A model generated the notes under the pieces. That model made no database searches. It had not been told where the DNA came from and worked only from the letters and a program-made list of their open reading frames with translations. Position numbers and translations under genes: made by a program. From Rothia sp. (in: high G+C Gram-positive bacteria) (lineage in GTDB: Bacteria > Actinomycetota > Actinomycetes > Actinomycetales > Micrococcaceae), in NCBI GenBank assembly GCA_030524105.1, contig JAUNHE010000003.1, positions 62,001 to 126,000 of the forward strand: a DNA stretch of 64,000 nt, written 5' to 3'. This document shows positions 27,608-37,165 of this stretch, piece after piece. Numbering within the stretch: position 1 is the stretch's first letter; each line of letters opens with the position of its first letter.

Positions 27608-28633
27608 CTAGGCCTTCTGTTTCTTTGTTTTGGCCCCGAGCAAGGCAGCCAGGTGCTGGCCAGGCTGGATGGCACCTACCGGCTGCTGGGCAGCGGTGAC
27701 CGGGCGCATGCAGGCCTCCAGGCCCTGCTGGGCTTGAAGGCTGCTAATATGGCCGCAGGCTTGCAGGAGTTTGAGGGCTATGAGGGGGGCAGCCCGCCAG
27801 GAGCCATCTAGGATTTTGAGGGCAAGCGCGGCCCCGGAGGGTAGGCCAAGCGCAAGGACACCTTCAGCCCCATTTTTAACGGTGGCACCCAGTAATTCTG
27901 TGAGGATAGTAACCGGCTGCTGCGGGCCCTGCAGGTATTCGGGGTAGTCAACCATGGCCGTTGCCAGGGTTGCCAGCCGGGCTTCAGCCGCTATGTTTCT
28001 TATGCCCTTGCCCAGCTTGGAGTAGGCCCGGGCTAGGCCTCTAAGGGAGATAGCCCACAGGGGTGCCCCGCAACCGTCTAACCCGCAGGCCTGGGGGGTT
28101 TCTGCACTCAGTTTTTTGATGCTTGCGTAGACCCGTTTTTGCAGTGGGTGCTGCGGGTCCAGGTAGTTTTCCAGACTCCACTTGTTTTTGACGCAGGCTA
28201 AGAGGAAGGCAGCGTGTTTACCCGAACAGTTAGCGGCCAGTCTTTGCTGGCCCTTGCCGGCCCGGATCAGTGCATGATAACTTTCCCGATCTGCCGGCCA
28301 GGCTGCTGGGCAGGCCAGGGCATCGGCATCGAGCCCGGCTTCATCAAGAATGGACTGGACCAGGCCCATCTGTTCAAAGCTTCCCCGGTGGGAAGCTGCA
28401 GCTATGGCAATTTGTGCTCCCTGTAGTTCTGCCCCAGCCTGAAGTGAGGCGATAGCCTGAAGCGGTTTAAGGGCAGAGCGGGGGTAGATGAGGGCGGCTG
28501 GATCCCCGAGGCTGGCCTGTACCCTGCCATTGGGTGCTAGAACAATAGCGCTGCCTAGGTGGCGGGATTCAACAAAACCACTGCGGACGACGGTGGCTAA
28601 CTCGGCGGCCTGGCTTGCCTGGAAAGTATACAT
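27608..28633 (-). CDS. L-asparaginase II-type amidohydrolase (PF06089)
   Basis: Hydrolyses L-asparagine to aspartate and ammonia if it matches its family, the thermolabile asparaginase class found in Rhizobium and actinobacteria. 341 residues from the ATG at 28633; an in-frame TTG at 28699 would add 22 residues of unlike sequence. Motifs: VVRSGFVESRHLGSAIVL, SALKPLQAIAS (catalytic Ser/Lys region), CSGKHAAFLLAC, LDGCGAPLWA. No signal peptide, so cytoplasmic. Divergent from purD and coupled to the sterol-carrier-like gene. The absence of a good ribosome binding site leaves the start uncertain. Confidence 0.85.
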   Translation of the reverse strand: MYTFQASQAAELATVVRSGFVESRHLGSAIVLAPNGRVQASLGDPAALIYPRSALKPLQAIASLQAGAELQGAQIAIAAASHRGSFEQMGLVQSILDEAGLDADALACPAAWPADRESYHALIRAGKGQQRLAANCSGKHAAFLLACVKNKWSLENYLDPQHPLQKRVYASIKKLSAETPQACGLDGCGAPLWAISLRGLARAYSKLGKGIRNIAAEARLATLATAMVDYPEYLQGPQQPVTILTELLGATVKNGAEGVLALGLPSGAALALKILDGSWRAAPLIALKLLQACGHISSLQAQQGLEACMRPVTAAQQPVGAIQPGQHLAALLGAKTKKQKA

Positions 28634-28767
28634 GTCAATCAGTATTTCATGGAGGAGCGCTGATTCTGGGCAGGGCGTCCCTCGTCTCAGGTTTGTCAAG
28701 GGGAAACCTGTTGGGTCTGACTGGGCGCTGTCATTGATAATTGTCTCTAATCCGGTAGCCTTAGAGA

Positions 28768-30051
28768 ATGAAGGTTTTGGTACTCGGTTCTGGTGGACGT
28801 GAACACGCTATCATCCGGGCTTTAGGCGCAGACCCAAAAGTTTCCCAGGTTTACAGCGCCCCCGGTAATGCCGGGATCGCCCAAGTGGTTCCCACATTTA
28901 GTCTTGATGTGCAAGATGGTGAGCAAACCCTTGCCCTGGCCCGTCAATTGGAGGTTGACCTCGTTGTTATCGGACCGGAAGCACCCCTCGTTGCCGGTGT
29001 GGCTGATGTCTTACGGGCGGGGGGATTTGCTGTTTTTGGGCCTGATCGGGCCGCTGCTGCCTTAGAAGGATCCAAGGCTTTTGCAAAAGAAATTATGGCA
29101 GCGGCTCAGGTCCCTACAGCTATGGCTTTGCTGGCTAGTGATCTTGAGCAGGCTAACCAGGCCCTGGATAAGCTGGGCCCCCCTTACGTTGTTAAAGATG
29201 ACGGCCTGGCTGCCGGCAAAGGGGTGGTGGTTACCCAGGACCGCCAGCAGGCCTTAGCGCACGCCCAGGCTTGTTTTCAGGCGGGCAGCTCCGTTCTCAT
29301 TGAAGAATTTTTGGCCGGCCCAGAGGTTTCGCTCTTTGTTCTTTCAGACGGTCACCGGGTGCTACCGCTGGCACCTGCCCAAGATTTTAAAAGAATTTTT
29401 GACGGTGATACCGGTCCAAATACCGGTGGCATGGGCGCCTATTCTCCGCTGCCCTGGTTGCCTGAGGGTTTTGTTCAAGAAGTTGTGGATCGGGTTGCCC
29501 TGCCCACTATTCAAGAGCTGGCCCGTCGAGGAAAACCCTTTGTTGGTTTGCTTTACTGTGGCCTGATTTTGACTGCCCGCGGCATGAGGGTCATTGAATT
29601 TAATGCTCGCTTTGGAGATCCCGAAACTCAGGTGGTACTGGCCCGCTTACAGACTCCTTTGGGTCAGCTTTTACTTGATACTGCCCGCGGTGACCTGGAT
29701 AGCACAAGGCCCTTACGCTGGGATAGCCGGGTTGCCCTGGATGTGGTTATGGCTGCCGCCGGCTACCCGGGTAAGGTAGAGCAGGGCCAGCCTATTAATG
29801 GTTTGGACAAGGCTGCTCAAGGAGAAGGGGTGCACCTGATCCATGCCGGTACCGTCCAGCAGGCTGATAGAACCTTAACTGCCGGTGGTCGTGTGCTGGC
29901 GGTGGTAGGGCTGGGCCAGGATCTCCATCAGGCTAGGGAACGGGTGTATGCGGCTCTCTCCCAGATTTCCTGGCCGGGCGCCCAGTACCGTACCGATATT
30001 GCTTTGGCTGCTGCCCAAAACCGTATTGTCCTGCCCGGCTCTCAACCTTGA
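28768..30051 (+). CDS. purD: Phosphoribosylamine-glycine ligase (GAR synthetase)
   Basis: Second step of purine synthesis. The 427-residue ATP-grasp enzyme starts [15 protein letters not shown] and shows [73 protein letters not shown] and [11 protein letters not shown]. The ribosome binding site is weak (TTAGAGA). A terminator separates it from purC. Confidence 0.97.
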   Translation: MKVLVLGSGGREHAIIRALGADPKVSQVYSAPGNAGIAQVVPTFSLDVQDGEQTLALARQLEVDLVVIGPEAPLVAGVADVLRAGGFAVFGPDRAAAALEGSKAFAKEIMAAAQVPTAMALLASDLEQANQALDKLGPPYVVKDDGLAAGKGVVVTQDRQQALAHAQACFQAGSSVLIEEFLAGPEVSLFVLSDGHRVLPLAPAQDFKRIFDGDTGPNTGGMGAYSPLPWLPEGFVQEVVDRVALPTIQELARRGKPFVGLLYCGLILTARGMRVIEFNARFGDPETQVVLARLQTPLGQLLLDTARGDLDSTRPLRWDSRVALDVVMAAAGYPGKVEQGQPINGLDKAAQGEGVHLIHAGTVQQADRTLTAGGRVLAVVGLGQDLHQARERVYAALSQISWPGAQYRTDIALAAAQNRIVLPGSQP

Positions 30052-30055
30052 ACTT

Positions 30056-30110
30056 AAAGGGGCAGAACTGACAGGGGGCATTTGCCCTGCTGCTAGCTGC
30101 CCTTTTCTTT
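30056..30110 (+). terminator. Terminator between purD and purC
   Basis: AAAGGGGCAG pairs with CTGCCCTTTT (one mismatch), with an inner CAGGG/CCCTG hairpin, ending in TTTTCTTT. It begins five bases after the purD stop, so purC probably has its own promoter or receives only readthrough. Confidence 0.78.
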
Positions 30111-30139
30111 GACTGACACTTTAATCACCTAGGAGAATA

Positions 30140-31072
30140 ATGACCACAGCACCAAAGCCGGTAGATATTCCTGGCTGGAGTCATGTTTATTCGGGCAAGG
30201 TACGAGACCTCTACGTGCCTCACGAGGATCGGCTGGATGCCACGGGTGTAACCTTCCGCGATGACGCTGAGTTACGGGCCGGCTCGGTGATGGTTGTTGC
30301 CTCTGATCGTATTAGTGCTTTTGACCAGGTGATCCCGACCCTCATCCCGGATAAGGGTAAGATACTTACCCAACTGTCCCTCTGGTGGTTTGAACAGATG
30401 AAGGCCGTGCCTAATCACGTGCTCTCTACGGAGGTACCCCAAGCCGTAGCTGGGCGGGCTATGATCTGCCGTTCTCTCAACATGTTCCCCGTTGAGTGCA
30501 TTGCCCGGGGTTACCTCACCGGATCCGGCTTGCAGGCCTACCGCAGTAGCGGCAGTATTGCCGGAGTGGAACTTCCTGCGGGACTGGGGGAGGCCTCCAA
30601 ATTGGAGCAACCTATTTTTACCCCCACCGGTAAGGCAGAGATCGGTGAACACGACCAACCTATTACCTACGAAGAGCTCTACGCTGAGGTAGGCCAACCT
30701 ATCGGTGAACGGCTAGCCGAACTCACCTTGGACGTGTACAGGACGGCAGAGAAAATCGCCCGGGAACGCGGAATTATTATTGCCGACACCAAACTAGAAT
30801 TTGGCTTAGATTCTTACCGGGGAGAAATCACCCTAGGAGATGAAATCATCACCCCAGATTCTTCCAGGTTCTGGGATGCCCAATCCTACCAACCCGGCAG
30901 AGTCCAGCAAAGCTTTGATAAGCAGTTTATTAGGGACTGGCTTAAGTCTGATCAGTCTGATTGGGACGGTAAGGGCCCTATTCCGCCCTTACCGCAAGAA
31001 GTCGTTGAGAAAACTCGGGACAGGTATATTGAAGCTTTTGAGCGCATTACCCAGCAGAAGTTTGAGTCTTAA
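30140..31072 (+). CDS. purC: SAICAR synthetase
   Basis: Joins aspartate to CAIR in purine synthesis. The 310-residue protein has the family order: SHVYSGKVRDLY, VVASDRISAFDQVIP, FPVECIARGYLTGSG, FTPTGKAEIGEHDQPI, IIADTKLEFGLD and DEIITPDSSRFW. AGGAG lies six bases before the ATG. Confidence 0.97.
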   Translation: MTTAPKPVDIPGWSHVYSGKVRDLYVPHEDRLDATGVTFRDDAELRAGSVMVVASDRISAFDQVIPTLIPDKGKILTQLSLWWFEQMKAVPNHVLSTEVPQAVAGRAMICRSLNMFPVECIARGYLTGSGLQAYRSSGSIAGVELPAGLGEASKLEQPIFTPTGKAEIGEHDQPITYEELYAEVGQPIGERLAELTLDVYRTAEKIARERGIIIADTKLEFGLDSYRGEITLGDEIITPDSSRFWDAQSYQPGRVQQSFDKQFIRDWLKSDQSDWDGKGPIPPLPQEVVEKTRDRYIEAFERITQQKFES

Positions 31073-31108
31073 AGAGCAAAAAACTGGGTGGACCTAAGCC
31101 TCAAGTAA

Positions 31109-31810
31109 CTAACGAATCAAAGAATAAAACCAGCTGATGTGGTCAACAACCCGCTGCTGGGCAGCATCGGGATCCCGGTCAATGACGGCAGCCAAAATCT
31201 GCCGGTGCTGCTCTTGTAGAACCACCTTAGTAGCGGGCCAGTCTGGCAGCCGCGGCACCGCTTCTTCCACGTAAGATACCGTAGCCAGGTGCAGAGCATC
31301 AATAACGGTCTTTAAGGCTAGGTTTCCAGCTAAAGAAGAAATTTCGTAATGAAACTTGGCATCGCAAAAATGGAATCTAGCATTACTGAGGTTGGGGTCA
31401 TCTAACTCGTCCACATAAGCTTGAGCTCGTAGGAGGGCGGTTTCATCCCGTGCAGAATCATCCTGTAAGGCGGCTTGGCGGGCGGCCTGGCCCTCTAAGA
31501 GGATCCGGGTAGCCACCACATCTGCCACCGGAAAAGCCCTGGTTGCAAGGTGCATGCGTAGGGCCCAGCTTAAGGCCTGCGAAGGCTGAGAAATAACAAC
31601 TGACCCAGCCCGAGGCCCAGAGCCGGTACCCGAGCGAATAAGACCAAGGGCGTTAAGCACCTGTAAGCCCTCACGTACTGAGGCCCGAGAGATACCGTAC
31701 TGCCGGGCTAAATCGCGCTCCCCAGGTAGACGATCTCCCAGCTTAAGCTCACCGTTGCGTAATTTACTTTCAAAGGACTGCAAAAGAACAGTGTAGGTTC
31801 TAGCATCCAT
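31109..31810 (-). CDS. lldR: GntR-family (FadR subgroup) regulator, LldR-like
   Basis: A 233-residue regulator from the ATG at 31810, preceded by GGAGGAGG. An N-terminal winged helix (LGDRLPGERDLARQYGISRASVREGLQVL) is joined to an FCD effector domain with metal-binding His and Asp positions (FHFCDAKFHYEISSLAG, EEQHRQIL-type region). It lies directly downstream of the lactate permease gene and near lutABC, so it most likely senses L-lactate and represses the locus. A TNGTNNNACNA-type operator lies in the divergent promoter region. A terminator separates it from lldP. Confidence 0.82.
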   Translation of the reverse strand: MDARTYTVLLQSFESKLRNGELKLGDRLPGERDLARQYGISRASVREGLQVLNALGLIRSGTGSGPRAGSVVISQPSQALSWALRMHLATRAFPVADVVATRILLEGQAARQAALQDDSARDETALLRAQAYVDELDDPNLSNARFHFCDAKFHYEISSLAGNLALKTVIDALHLATVSYVEEAVPRLPDWPATKVVLQEQHRQILAAVIDRDPDAAQQRVVDHISWFYSLIR

Positions 31811-31840
31811 ATTCTTGGCCTCCTCCACAAGCGCTCACGA

Positions 31841-31883
31841 AAGAAAGGGGCACTGCCAGCAGAGCCAGAAGTACCCCTTTCTT
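31841..31883 (-). terminator. Bidirectional hairpin terminator between lldP and lldR
   Basis: AAGAAAGGGG (31841-31850) pairs perfectly with CCCCTTTCTT (31874-31883). It is positioned just after the lldP stop, so it should end or attenuate lldP transcription before lldR. Confidence 0.78.
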
Positions 31884-31895
31884 GCAGCACAGGCT

Positions 31896-33575
31896 TTAGA
31901 TTCCCACCATAAAGGCAAGAATATTTGTTTGCAGGAAGACCAGCAGGCAGATAGCCAGCAAAAAGATGATCGACCACGGCAGCACAGCCTTAAGAATGTC
32001 CGACTCCTTACCTTCCATGTTGACTGCGGTAGCGGCAATAGCCAGCGACTGCGGAGAGATCATTTTGCCAACCACACCACCGGTGGTGTTAGCGGCCAGG
32101 AGGAGCTCAGGATGCACATTGGTCACGCCCTGCTCCGTCAGATGCTCAGCAGCAGTTACCTGTAACTTAGAAAAGAGGGCATTGGCCGAGGTATCCGAAC
32201 CGGTTACCGCGGTGCCCACCCAACCCAAGGTTGGGGCTAAGAAGGCATAAACGGTCCCTAGCGAGGCAACCCATTGGCCAATGGAGACGGTCTGGCCCGA
32301 GTAGTTCATCACATAGGCTAAGGCCAGTACACAGATGATGGTAAGGGCAGACCAGCGCATCCGGTACATGACTGCCCAGATCTCTTGGACGACGCTACCC
32401 AGAGCCAGCCGGTAGGTGCCCTGCTCATCAAAAAAGCTGTAAAAAGCTGCCACAATAAAACCAGAGATCAGCAGGAAGGTGCCCGGGTTATTTAACCAGG
32501 CAAAAGTATAGGCAGAATTAACCGGATCTCCAGCAGCGGTTACTAAACGATCAGCCAGTAGAGGCATGGTCACAGAGATGCTGGTTGTCTTAAGCCAGGT
32601 TACTAAGGGGGTAAAGAGATTAGCAATTCCAAAGACCAAAACCACGACGGCGTAAGGCATGAGAGCCATCCAGATACGCACCGGGGTTAGCTCTTCTTCC
32701 GTGTTAGCAGCCATGGCAGGTAAACCGTAGCGCTCGCGTACCTGGGCTACACCGCGCGGTTTCCAGAAGCGTAAGAAGATAACAGCAACCCCGAGGGAGA
32801 CGACGCAGGCCACCACGTCGGTAAGCTGGTAGACAAAATAAGTGGCGGTAAACCACTGGGCAAGGCCAAAGGAAAGACCAATAACCGCTGCAGGTACCCA
32901 GGCATCTTTGAGACCGCGGCTGCCGTCCAGGATAAAGAGCAAAACAAAGGGTACAAAGAAGGCCAGGAAGGGTGCCTGGTGGCCAACTACTGCGGCAATA
33001 AGGCTGGCATCTTTACCACCAACTTCACCGGCGGTGGTAATGGGAATAGCCACGGCGCCAAAGGCTACCGGAGCAGTGTTGGCAATGAGCACGGTAATAG
33101 CTGCCCGCAGGGGTTTAACCCCTAAAGCCAGGATCATGGTTGCCGTGATAGCAACGGGTGCCCCAAAGCCGGCCAGGGCTTCAAGCAGGCCACCAAAGCA
33201 GAAGGCAATAAGAATAGCCTGGATACGCAGGTCACCGCCGCCAATGCGGTCAAAGGTTCGGCGCAGGTCTTCGAACCTGCCCGAGAGCACCGTGATCTGA
33301 TAAAACCAGATGGCCATAACAATAACCCAGACGATGGGGAAAAGGCCGTAGAGTCCTCCGCGGATGACGGACATGCCGGCAAGTTCCCAGGGCATATTAA
33401 AACCGAGGGCTGCTACCAGGATAGAAACTCCCAGGGCCACGAGGGCGGAAACGTGAGCCCGGGCCCTGAAGCCAAGCAGCATGATAAAAAAGGCGAGAAG
33501 AGGCAGAGTGGAAACAAGTGCCGATAGCCCTAGGCTTCCCCCTACCGCATCGGTTTGAGCAAACCAAGTATTCAT
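31896..33575 (-). CDS. lldP: L-lactate permease
   Basis: A 559-residue LctP-family lactate:proton symporter with about 13 membrane helices. Recognisable family segments are GALVALGVSILVA, FLIAF..GGLLEALAGFGAPVAI, NTAPVAFGAVAIPI, LGWVGTAVTGSDTSANALF and ANTTGGVVGKMISPQSLAIAATAV. AAGGAG precedes the ATG. It is divergent from lutABC and provides the substrate for that oxidation pathway. Confidence 0.95.
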   Translation of the reverse strand: MNTWFAQTDAVGGSLGLSALVSTLPLLAFFIMLLGFRARAHVSALVALGVSILVAALGFNMPWELAGMSVIRGGLYGLFPIVWVIVMAIWFYQITVLSGRFEDLRRTFDRIGGGDLRIQAILIAFCFGGLLEALAGFGAPVAITATMILALGVKPLRAAITVLIANTAPVAFGAVAIPITTAGEVGGKDASLIAAVVGHQAPFLAFFVPFVLLFILDGSRGLKDAWVPAAVIGLSFGLAQWFTATYFVYQLTDVVACVVSLGVAVIFLRFWKPRGVAQVRERYGLPAMAANTEEELTPVRIWMALMPYAVVVLVFGIANLFTPLVTWLKTTSISVTMPLLADRLVTAAGDPVNSAYTFAWLNNPGTFLLISGFIVAAFYSFFDEQGTYRLALGSVVQEIWAVMYRMRWSALTIICVLALAYVMNYSGQTVSIGQWVASLGTVYAFLAPTLGWVGTAVTGSDTSANALFSKLQVTAAEHLTEQGVTNVHPELLLAANTTGGVVGKMISPQSLAIAATAVNMEGKESDILKAVLPWSIIFLLAICLLVFLQTNILAFMVGI

Positions 33576-33992
33576 TGGTCTCCTTGAAATAAGAATCCTG
33601 TGTTACTGCACCGGATACAAGCTGTGTGCTGAAAAACCCTGTGGTCAGACCACTAAAGCTAGGAGTTAGCCTACATGGCATAAGTCACTATTCCAAGTAG
33701 AAAAGCCTGTTTGCTCCCTCTTCTTAGAATGAGGGCCTGATCGGCTGGAATGAGGACCTTATGAATAAAGCCCCCTTGCCAGAAGTCTCCTTGCCGCAGC
33801 AGCAAAGAAAAAGGGTATTTAGTAATAAAAAAATGCTCTAATTAAATGTGTTGAGCCGGGGTGGGGTCGTGTTAAATGTACAGTAAGACTAAATTTTTTG
33901 TGAGTTTCAGTAGCAGCTTTATCCCTCCCACCCTCGTGTGGAAAACTTGCCGGACTGAAGAGCGCACAACACACACTCAAGGAGAGAGTCTT
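33576..33992. other. Divergent lldP/lutA control region
   Basis: 417 bases with no credible gene. It contains the LldR-type palindrome (33641-33653) and an imperfect direct repeat, GAATGAGGGCCT at about 33727 and GAATGAGGACCT at about 33749. An in-frame extension of lutA into this region exists from 33876 but lacks family similarity. Confidence 0.6.
33641..33653 (+). promoter_or_regulatory. LldR-type operator
   Basis: GTGGTCAGACCAC is a perfect 6-1-6 palindrome. Its core TGGTCAGACCA fits the TNGTNNNACNA pattern known for the FadR-subgroup regulator LldR of Corynebacterium. It lies 66-78 bases before the lldP start, between lldP and lutABC. Confidence 0.72.
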
Positions 33993-34793
33993 TTGCGTAT
34001 CGCACTGTTCTCAACCTGTATTGTAGACGCCATGTACCCGCGGGTTGCCCAGGCCACCGTCTCCATCCTAGAGCGGTTAGGGCATGAGGTTGTCTATCCA
34101 CCCGGGCAAACCTGCTGCTCGCAGATGCACGTCAATTCCGGTTACTTTGATGACGCTTACCCTATTGTTAAAACCCACGTTAAGGCTTTTTTAGACTGGG
34201 ATTTTGATGCCCTGGTGGCTCCCTCAGGCTCTTGCCTTGCCTCCTTGGGGCACCAGCAGCCCATGATTGCCAGGCATGCCGGCGATCAGCAGCTGGCTGA
34301 GCAGGCCCAGCAGTTGGCTGCCCGCTCTTTTGAGCTATCCCAGTTTTTGATAGACGTCTTGGGTATTACCGATGCTGCCCAAGAGCTTGGCTCTTACTAT
34401 CCCGGCCACGTTACTTACCACAGCTCCTGCCACGGTATGCGCTTGCTGAATTTAGAAACCCGGCAGAGTGATTTGGTGAAGACCGTTGAGGGAATAACCT
34501 TTAGCGAGCTACCGGATCTGGACCAGTGTTGTGGGTTTGGTGGAACCTTCTCCTTTAAAAATGCTGCTACCTCTGGGGCTATGCTGGCCGATAAGATAAG
34601 CAATATTGAGAAAACGGGAGCTCGGGTGTGCACTGGCGGCGACGTTTCCTGCCTCATGAACATTGGCGGAGGGCTCAGCCGGAAAAAATCTGAGATAACT
34701 ACGGTACATTTTGCCGAAATTTTAGCTTCTACCAAAGAAAACCCTCTTGCCGTGACCGGACCGGCAAACCTAGCTCGTTTAGGAGGAAAATAA
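33993..34793 (+). CDS. lutA: L-lactate utilisation protein LutA (CCG-domain Fe-S subunit)
   Basis: Part of the LutABC iron-sulfur complex that oxidises L-lactate to pyruvate. A TTG at 33993 preceded by AAGGAGAGAG gives 266 residues; the frame upstream of it does not resemble the family. Two cysteine-rich CCG motifs are visible, GQTCCSQMHVNSGY and DQCCGFGGTFS, along with FSTCIVDAMYP and YHSSCHGMRLL. lutB follows two bases after the stop. Confidence 0.93.
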   Translation: MRIALFSTCIVDAMYPRVAQATVSILERLGHEVVYPPGQTCCSQMHVNSGYFDDAYPIVKTHVKAFLDWDFDALVAPSGSCLASLGHQQPMIARHAGDQQLAEQAQQLAARSFELSQFLIDVLGITDAAQELGSYYPGHVTYHSSCHGMRLLNLETRQSDLVKTVEGITFSELPDLDQCCGFGGTFSFKNAATSGAMLADKISNIEKTGARVCTGGDVSCLMNIGGGLSRKKSEITTVHFAEILASTKENPLAVTGPANLARLGGK

Positions 34794-34795
34794 TA

Positions 34796-36418
34796 ATGAC
34801 CTCAGTATCGCTGGGCATGCCCGGGCTCTTTCATGGCCAAGGCAATATTTTTGAAACCGAGCCCTTTCCCGACTATGCGGCCAAGGAACTGACCAATGAG
34901 CAGCTGCGAGCTAATTTAGGTTTTGCGACCCACAAGATTCGTAGCAAGCGGGCTACGGTCGTGGCGGAGTTAGAAGACTGGCAGCAGCTGCGCACCGCCG
35001 GATCCATGATTAAAGAAAGAGTGCTAGCTAACCTGCCCCACTACCTGGAAGAATTTGAGAAAAATTTTACGGCTGCCGGTGGCCAGGTTCATTGGGCCCG
35101 AGACGCTGGGGAAGCAAATCAGATTGCCCTTGACCTTATCCGGGCCCAGGGTGTAGACGAGATTATTAAAATCAAGTCTATGGCTACAGCGGAAACCGGC
35201 TTAAACGAGTTCTTGGCAGAGCAGGGGATCAGCGCCATTGAAACGGATCTGGCCGAGGAAATTGTGCAGCTGGCCGAGGACCGCCCCTCCCATATCTTGG
35301 TTCCAGCCATCCACTTTAACCGCAGCCAGATCCGCGACATTTTTAAGAAAAAAATCCCCGGTGTTAAAGCTGACCTTTCGGATAACCCGGCAGAATTGGC
35401 TGAGGCTTCTCGTATCCGCCTGCGCGATAAATTCTTAACAAGTTCGGTTGCCGTTTCGGGGGTGAACTTTGGCATTGCCGAAACCGGAACCCTCACCATT
35501 GTTGAGTCCGAAGGTAACGGCCGTATGTGCCTGACTCTACCCAATACCCTGATTAGCTTTATGGGGATTGAGAAGATTCTGCCCACCTTTGCAGACTACG
35601 AGGTTTTTTTGCAGCTCTTGCCGCGTTCGTCCACCGGTGAGCGAATGAATCCCTACACCTCGATGTGGACCGGGGTTACTCCCGGTGATGGGCCTCAGAA
35701 CATGCACCTAATCCTGATTGATAATGGCCGTACCGCTGTTTTAGCTGATCAGGTTGGACGGCAGGCCCTGCACTGTATCAGGTGCTCTGCCTGTATGAAC
35801 GTTTGCCCAGTCTATGAGCGGGCTGGCGGCCACGCCTATGGCTCCACCTATCCGGGCCCTATTGGCGCTATCCTCTCCCCGCAGCTGGGAGGAATTGCTA
35901 ACCAGTACAATTCCTCCTTACCCTTTGCCTCTTCCCTGTGCGGTGCCTGCTACGAAGCTTGCCCAGTAAAGATTAACATCCCCGAGGTGCTGGTTCATTT
36001 ACGCGGTAAAGCAGTCGACGCCGAACGGGCTAAGGGCGAGTTTGCTGGCCAGAAAAAAGAATGGCACCTGCAAATGATGGGCCTGATGTTTGCTGCCAAG
36101 CAGCTTTTTAAATCTGCTACTATGATGCGCCTGGCGGAGAAGGCTCTGCCGGCTTCGCGGCTGATCAGCGGCAAGGAACATAAAATTTCCTGGCTGCCCG
36201 GGCTCGTCGGCGGCTGGACCCAGTATCGTGATATACCCGAGCCACCTCAGCAGTCCTTCCGCCATTGGTGGCAGCAGGAGCGCGGCCAGGTGCCGGCCCG
36301 CAGCACAGGCCAGCGGGTTGATATTGCAGCCTTGCTGGAGGCAAACAAAGATAAGGCAGCCCAGGCTCATGCCCGTGCTTGTCAAGTTCAAGCTGCTCAA
36401 TCAGGGGAGGAAGAATAG
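34796..36418 (+). CDS. lutB: L-lactate utilisation protein LutB (Fe-S subunit)
   Basis: A 540-residue iron-sulfur oxidoreductase subunit. It has an N-terminal LUD domain (MATAETGLNEFL, SGVNFGIAETGTLTIVESEGNGR) and two [4Fe-4S] motifs: CIRCSACMNVCP near residue 327 and CGACYEACP near 382, with a C-terminal DUF3390-like tail. AGGAGG lies before the ATG, which starts two bases after lutA. Slightly longer than typical LutB, with an added tail of about 60 residues. Confidence 0.95.
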   Translation: MTSVSLGMPGLFHGQGNIFETEPFPDYAAKELTNEQLRANLGFATHKIRSKRATVVAELEDWQQLRTAGSMIKERVLANLPHYLEEFEKNFTAAGGQVHWARDAGEANQIALDLIRAQGVDEIIKIKSMATAETGLNEFLAEQGISAIETDLAEEIVQLAEDRPSHILVPAIHFNRSQIRDIFKKKIPGVKADLSDNPAELAEASRIRLRDKFLTSSVAVSGVNFGIAETGTLTIVESEGNGRMCLTLPNTLISFMGIEKILPTFADYEVFLQLLPRSSTGERMNPYTSMWTGVTPGDGPQNMHLILIDNGRTAVLADQVGRQALHCIRCSACMNVCPVYERAGGHAYGSTYPGPIGAILSPQLGGIANQYNSSLPFASSLCGACYEACPVKINIPEVLVHLRGKAVDAERAKGEFAGQKKEWHLQMMGLMFAAKQLFKSATMMRLAEKALPASRLISGKEHKISWLPGLVGGWTQYRDIPEPPQQSFRHWWQQERGQVPARSTGQRVDIAALLEANKDKAAQAHARACQVQAAQSGEEE

Positions 36419-36420
36419 CA

Positions 36421-37053
36421 GTGCCAAGCGCTAAAGAAGATATTTTAGCCCGGATCCGTTCTGCTCTTGCCGATGCGCCCAAGCCGCCAGAGCCCGAACG
36501 CAACTACCGGCGTCAGGGCAAACTGGCCCAAGCCCAGGTGCTGGATATGCTGGTCGACAGGCTGGTTGACTATAAGGCTAATGTTTATCGTGAAACCCGG
36601 GAGGGCCTGGCTGATCGCCTGTCCCTTTTGCTGGGCCGCTCCAGCCAGTATCTTATTCCGGAAGGTTTTAATCGGGCCTGGTTACCTAAGGACACCGCTT
36701 CGCGCCGTTGTCTGGTGGATGCTGCCGGCTCTGAGGCTCTTTCCCTACAGACCCTGGATAAGGTGGATGCTGTGATTACCGGATCCACCGTCTCCTGCGC
36801 CGAAACAGGAACAATCTTTTTGAACTCAAATCCGGATGAGGGGCGGCGGGCTATCACCTTAGTGCCGGATCATCATATTTGCCTGGTTCCGGCCAGCAGC
36901 GTGGTAGAGCTGATCCCAGAAGCTATCGCTAGGATTAGCTACCGGCAGCCGGTCACCATGATCTCGGGCCCCTCGGCTACCTCGGATATTGAACTGATCC
37001 GGGTGGAGGGTGTGCACGGACCCCGCCGCCTTGACGTGATTCTTGTGCAGTAG
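36421..37053 (+). CDS. lutC: L-lactate utilisation protein LutC (LUD domain)
   Basis: A 210-residue LUD-domain protein, third component of the lactate-oxidising complex. GTG start at 36421 with GGGGAGGAAG upstream and two bases after the lutB stop. It shows ITGSTVSCAETGTIFLNS, ALTLVPDHHICLV-type sequence and SGPSATSDIELIRVEGVHGPR, the usual LutC end. It is the last host gene before the integrated island. Confidence 0.93.
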   Translation: MPSAKEDILARIRSALADAPKPPEPERNYRRQGKLAQAQVLDMLVDRLVDYKANVYRETREGLADRLSLLLGRSSQYLIPEGFNRAWLPKDTASRRCLVDAAGSEALSLQTLDKVDAVITGSTVSCAETGTIFLNSNPDEGRRAITLVPDHHICLVPASSVVELIPEAIARISYRQPVTMISGPSATSDIELIRVEGVHGPRRLDVILVQ

Positions 37054-37095
37054 TTTGCTCTAGATCGTCAAAAGAGCAGTAAAGACAAAAGGAAA

Positions 37096-37124
37096 ACCCC
37101 GATGCTCACAAGAGCTCGGGGTTG
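37096..37124 (-). terminator. Terminator of the original host tRNA-Pro (displaced)
   Basis: AACCCCGA pairs with TCGGGGTT; on the minus strand the stem is followed by TTTTCCTTTTG. It lies four bases beyond the tRNA 3' remnant, where the host tRNA-Pro terminator would have been before integration. It may also stop lutC transcription. Confidence 0.75.
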
Positions 37125-37127
37125 ACT

Positions 37128-37165
37128 GGTCGGGATGACAGGATTTGAACCTGCGGCCCCGTCGA
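37128..37165 (-). repeat. attL: 3' remnant of tRNA-Pro
   Basis: 38 bases equal to the 3' part of the tRNA-Pro(CGG) at 52384-52421, with two mismatches (29 identical bases including the T arm, acceptor 3' strand and CCA, then two substitutions in the variable region). No 5' half of a tRNA lies here. This is the left attachment site of the island. Confidence 0.9.
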
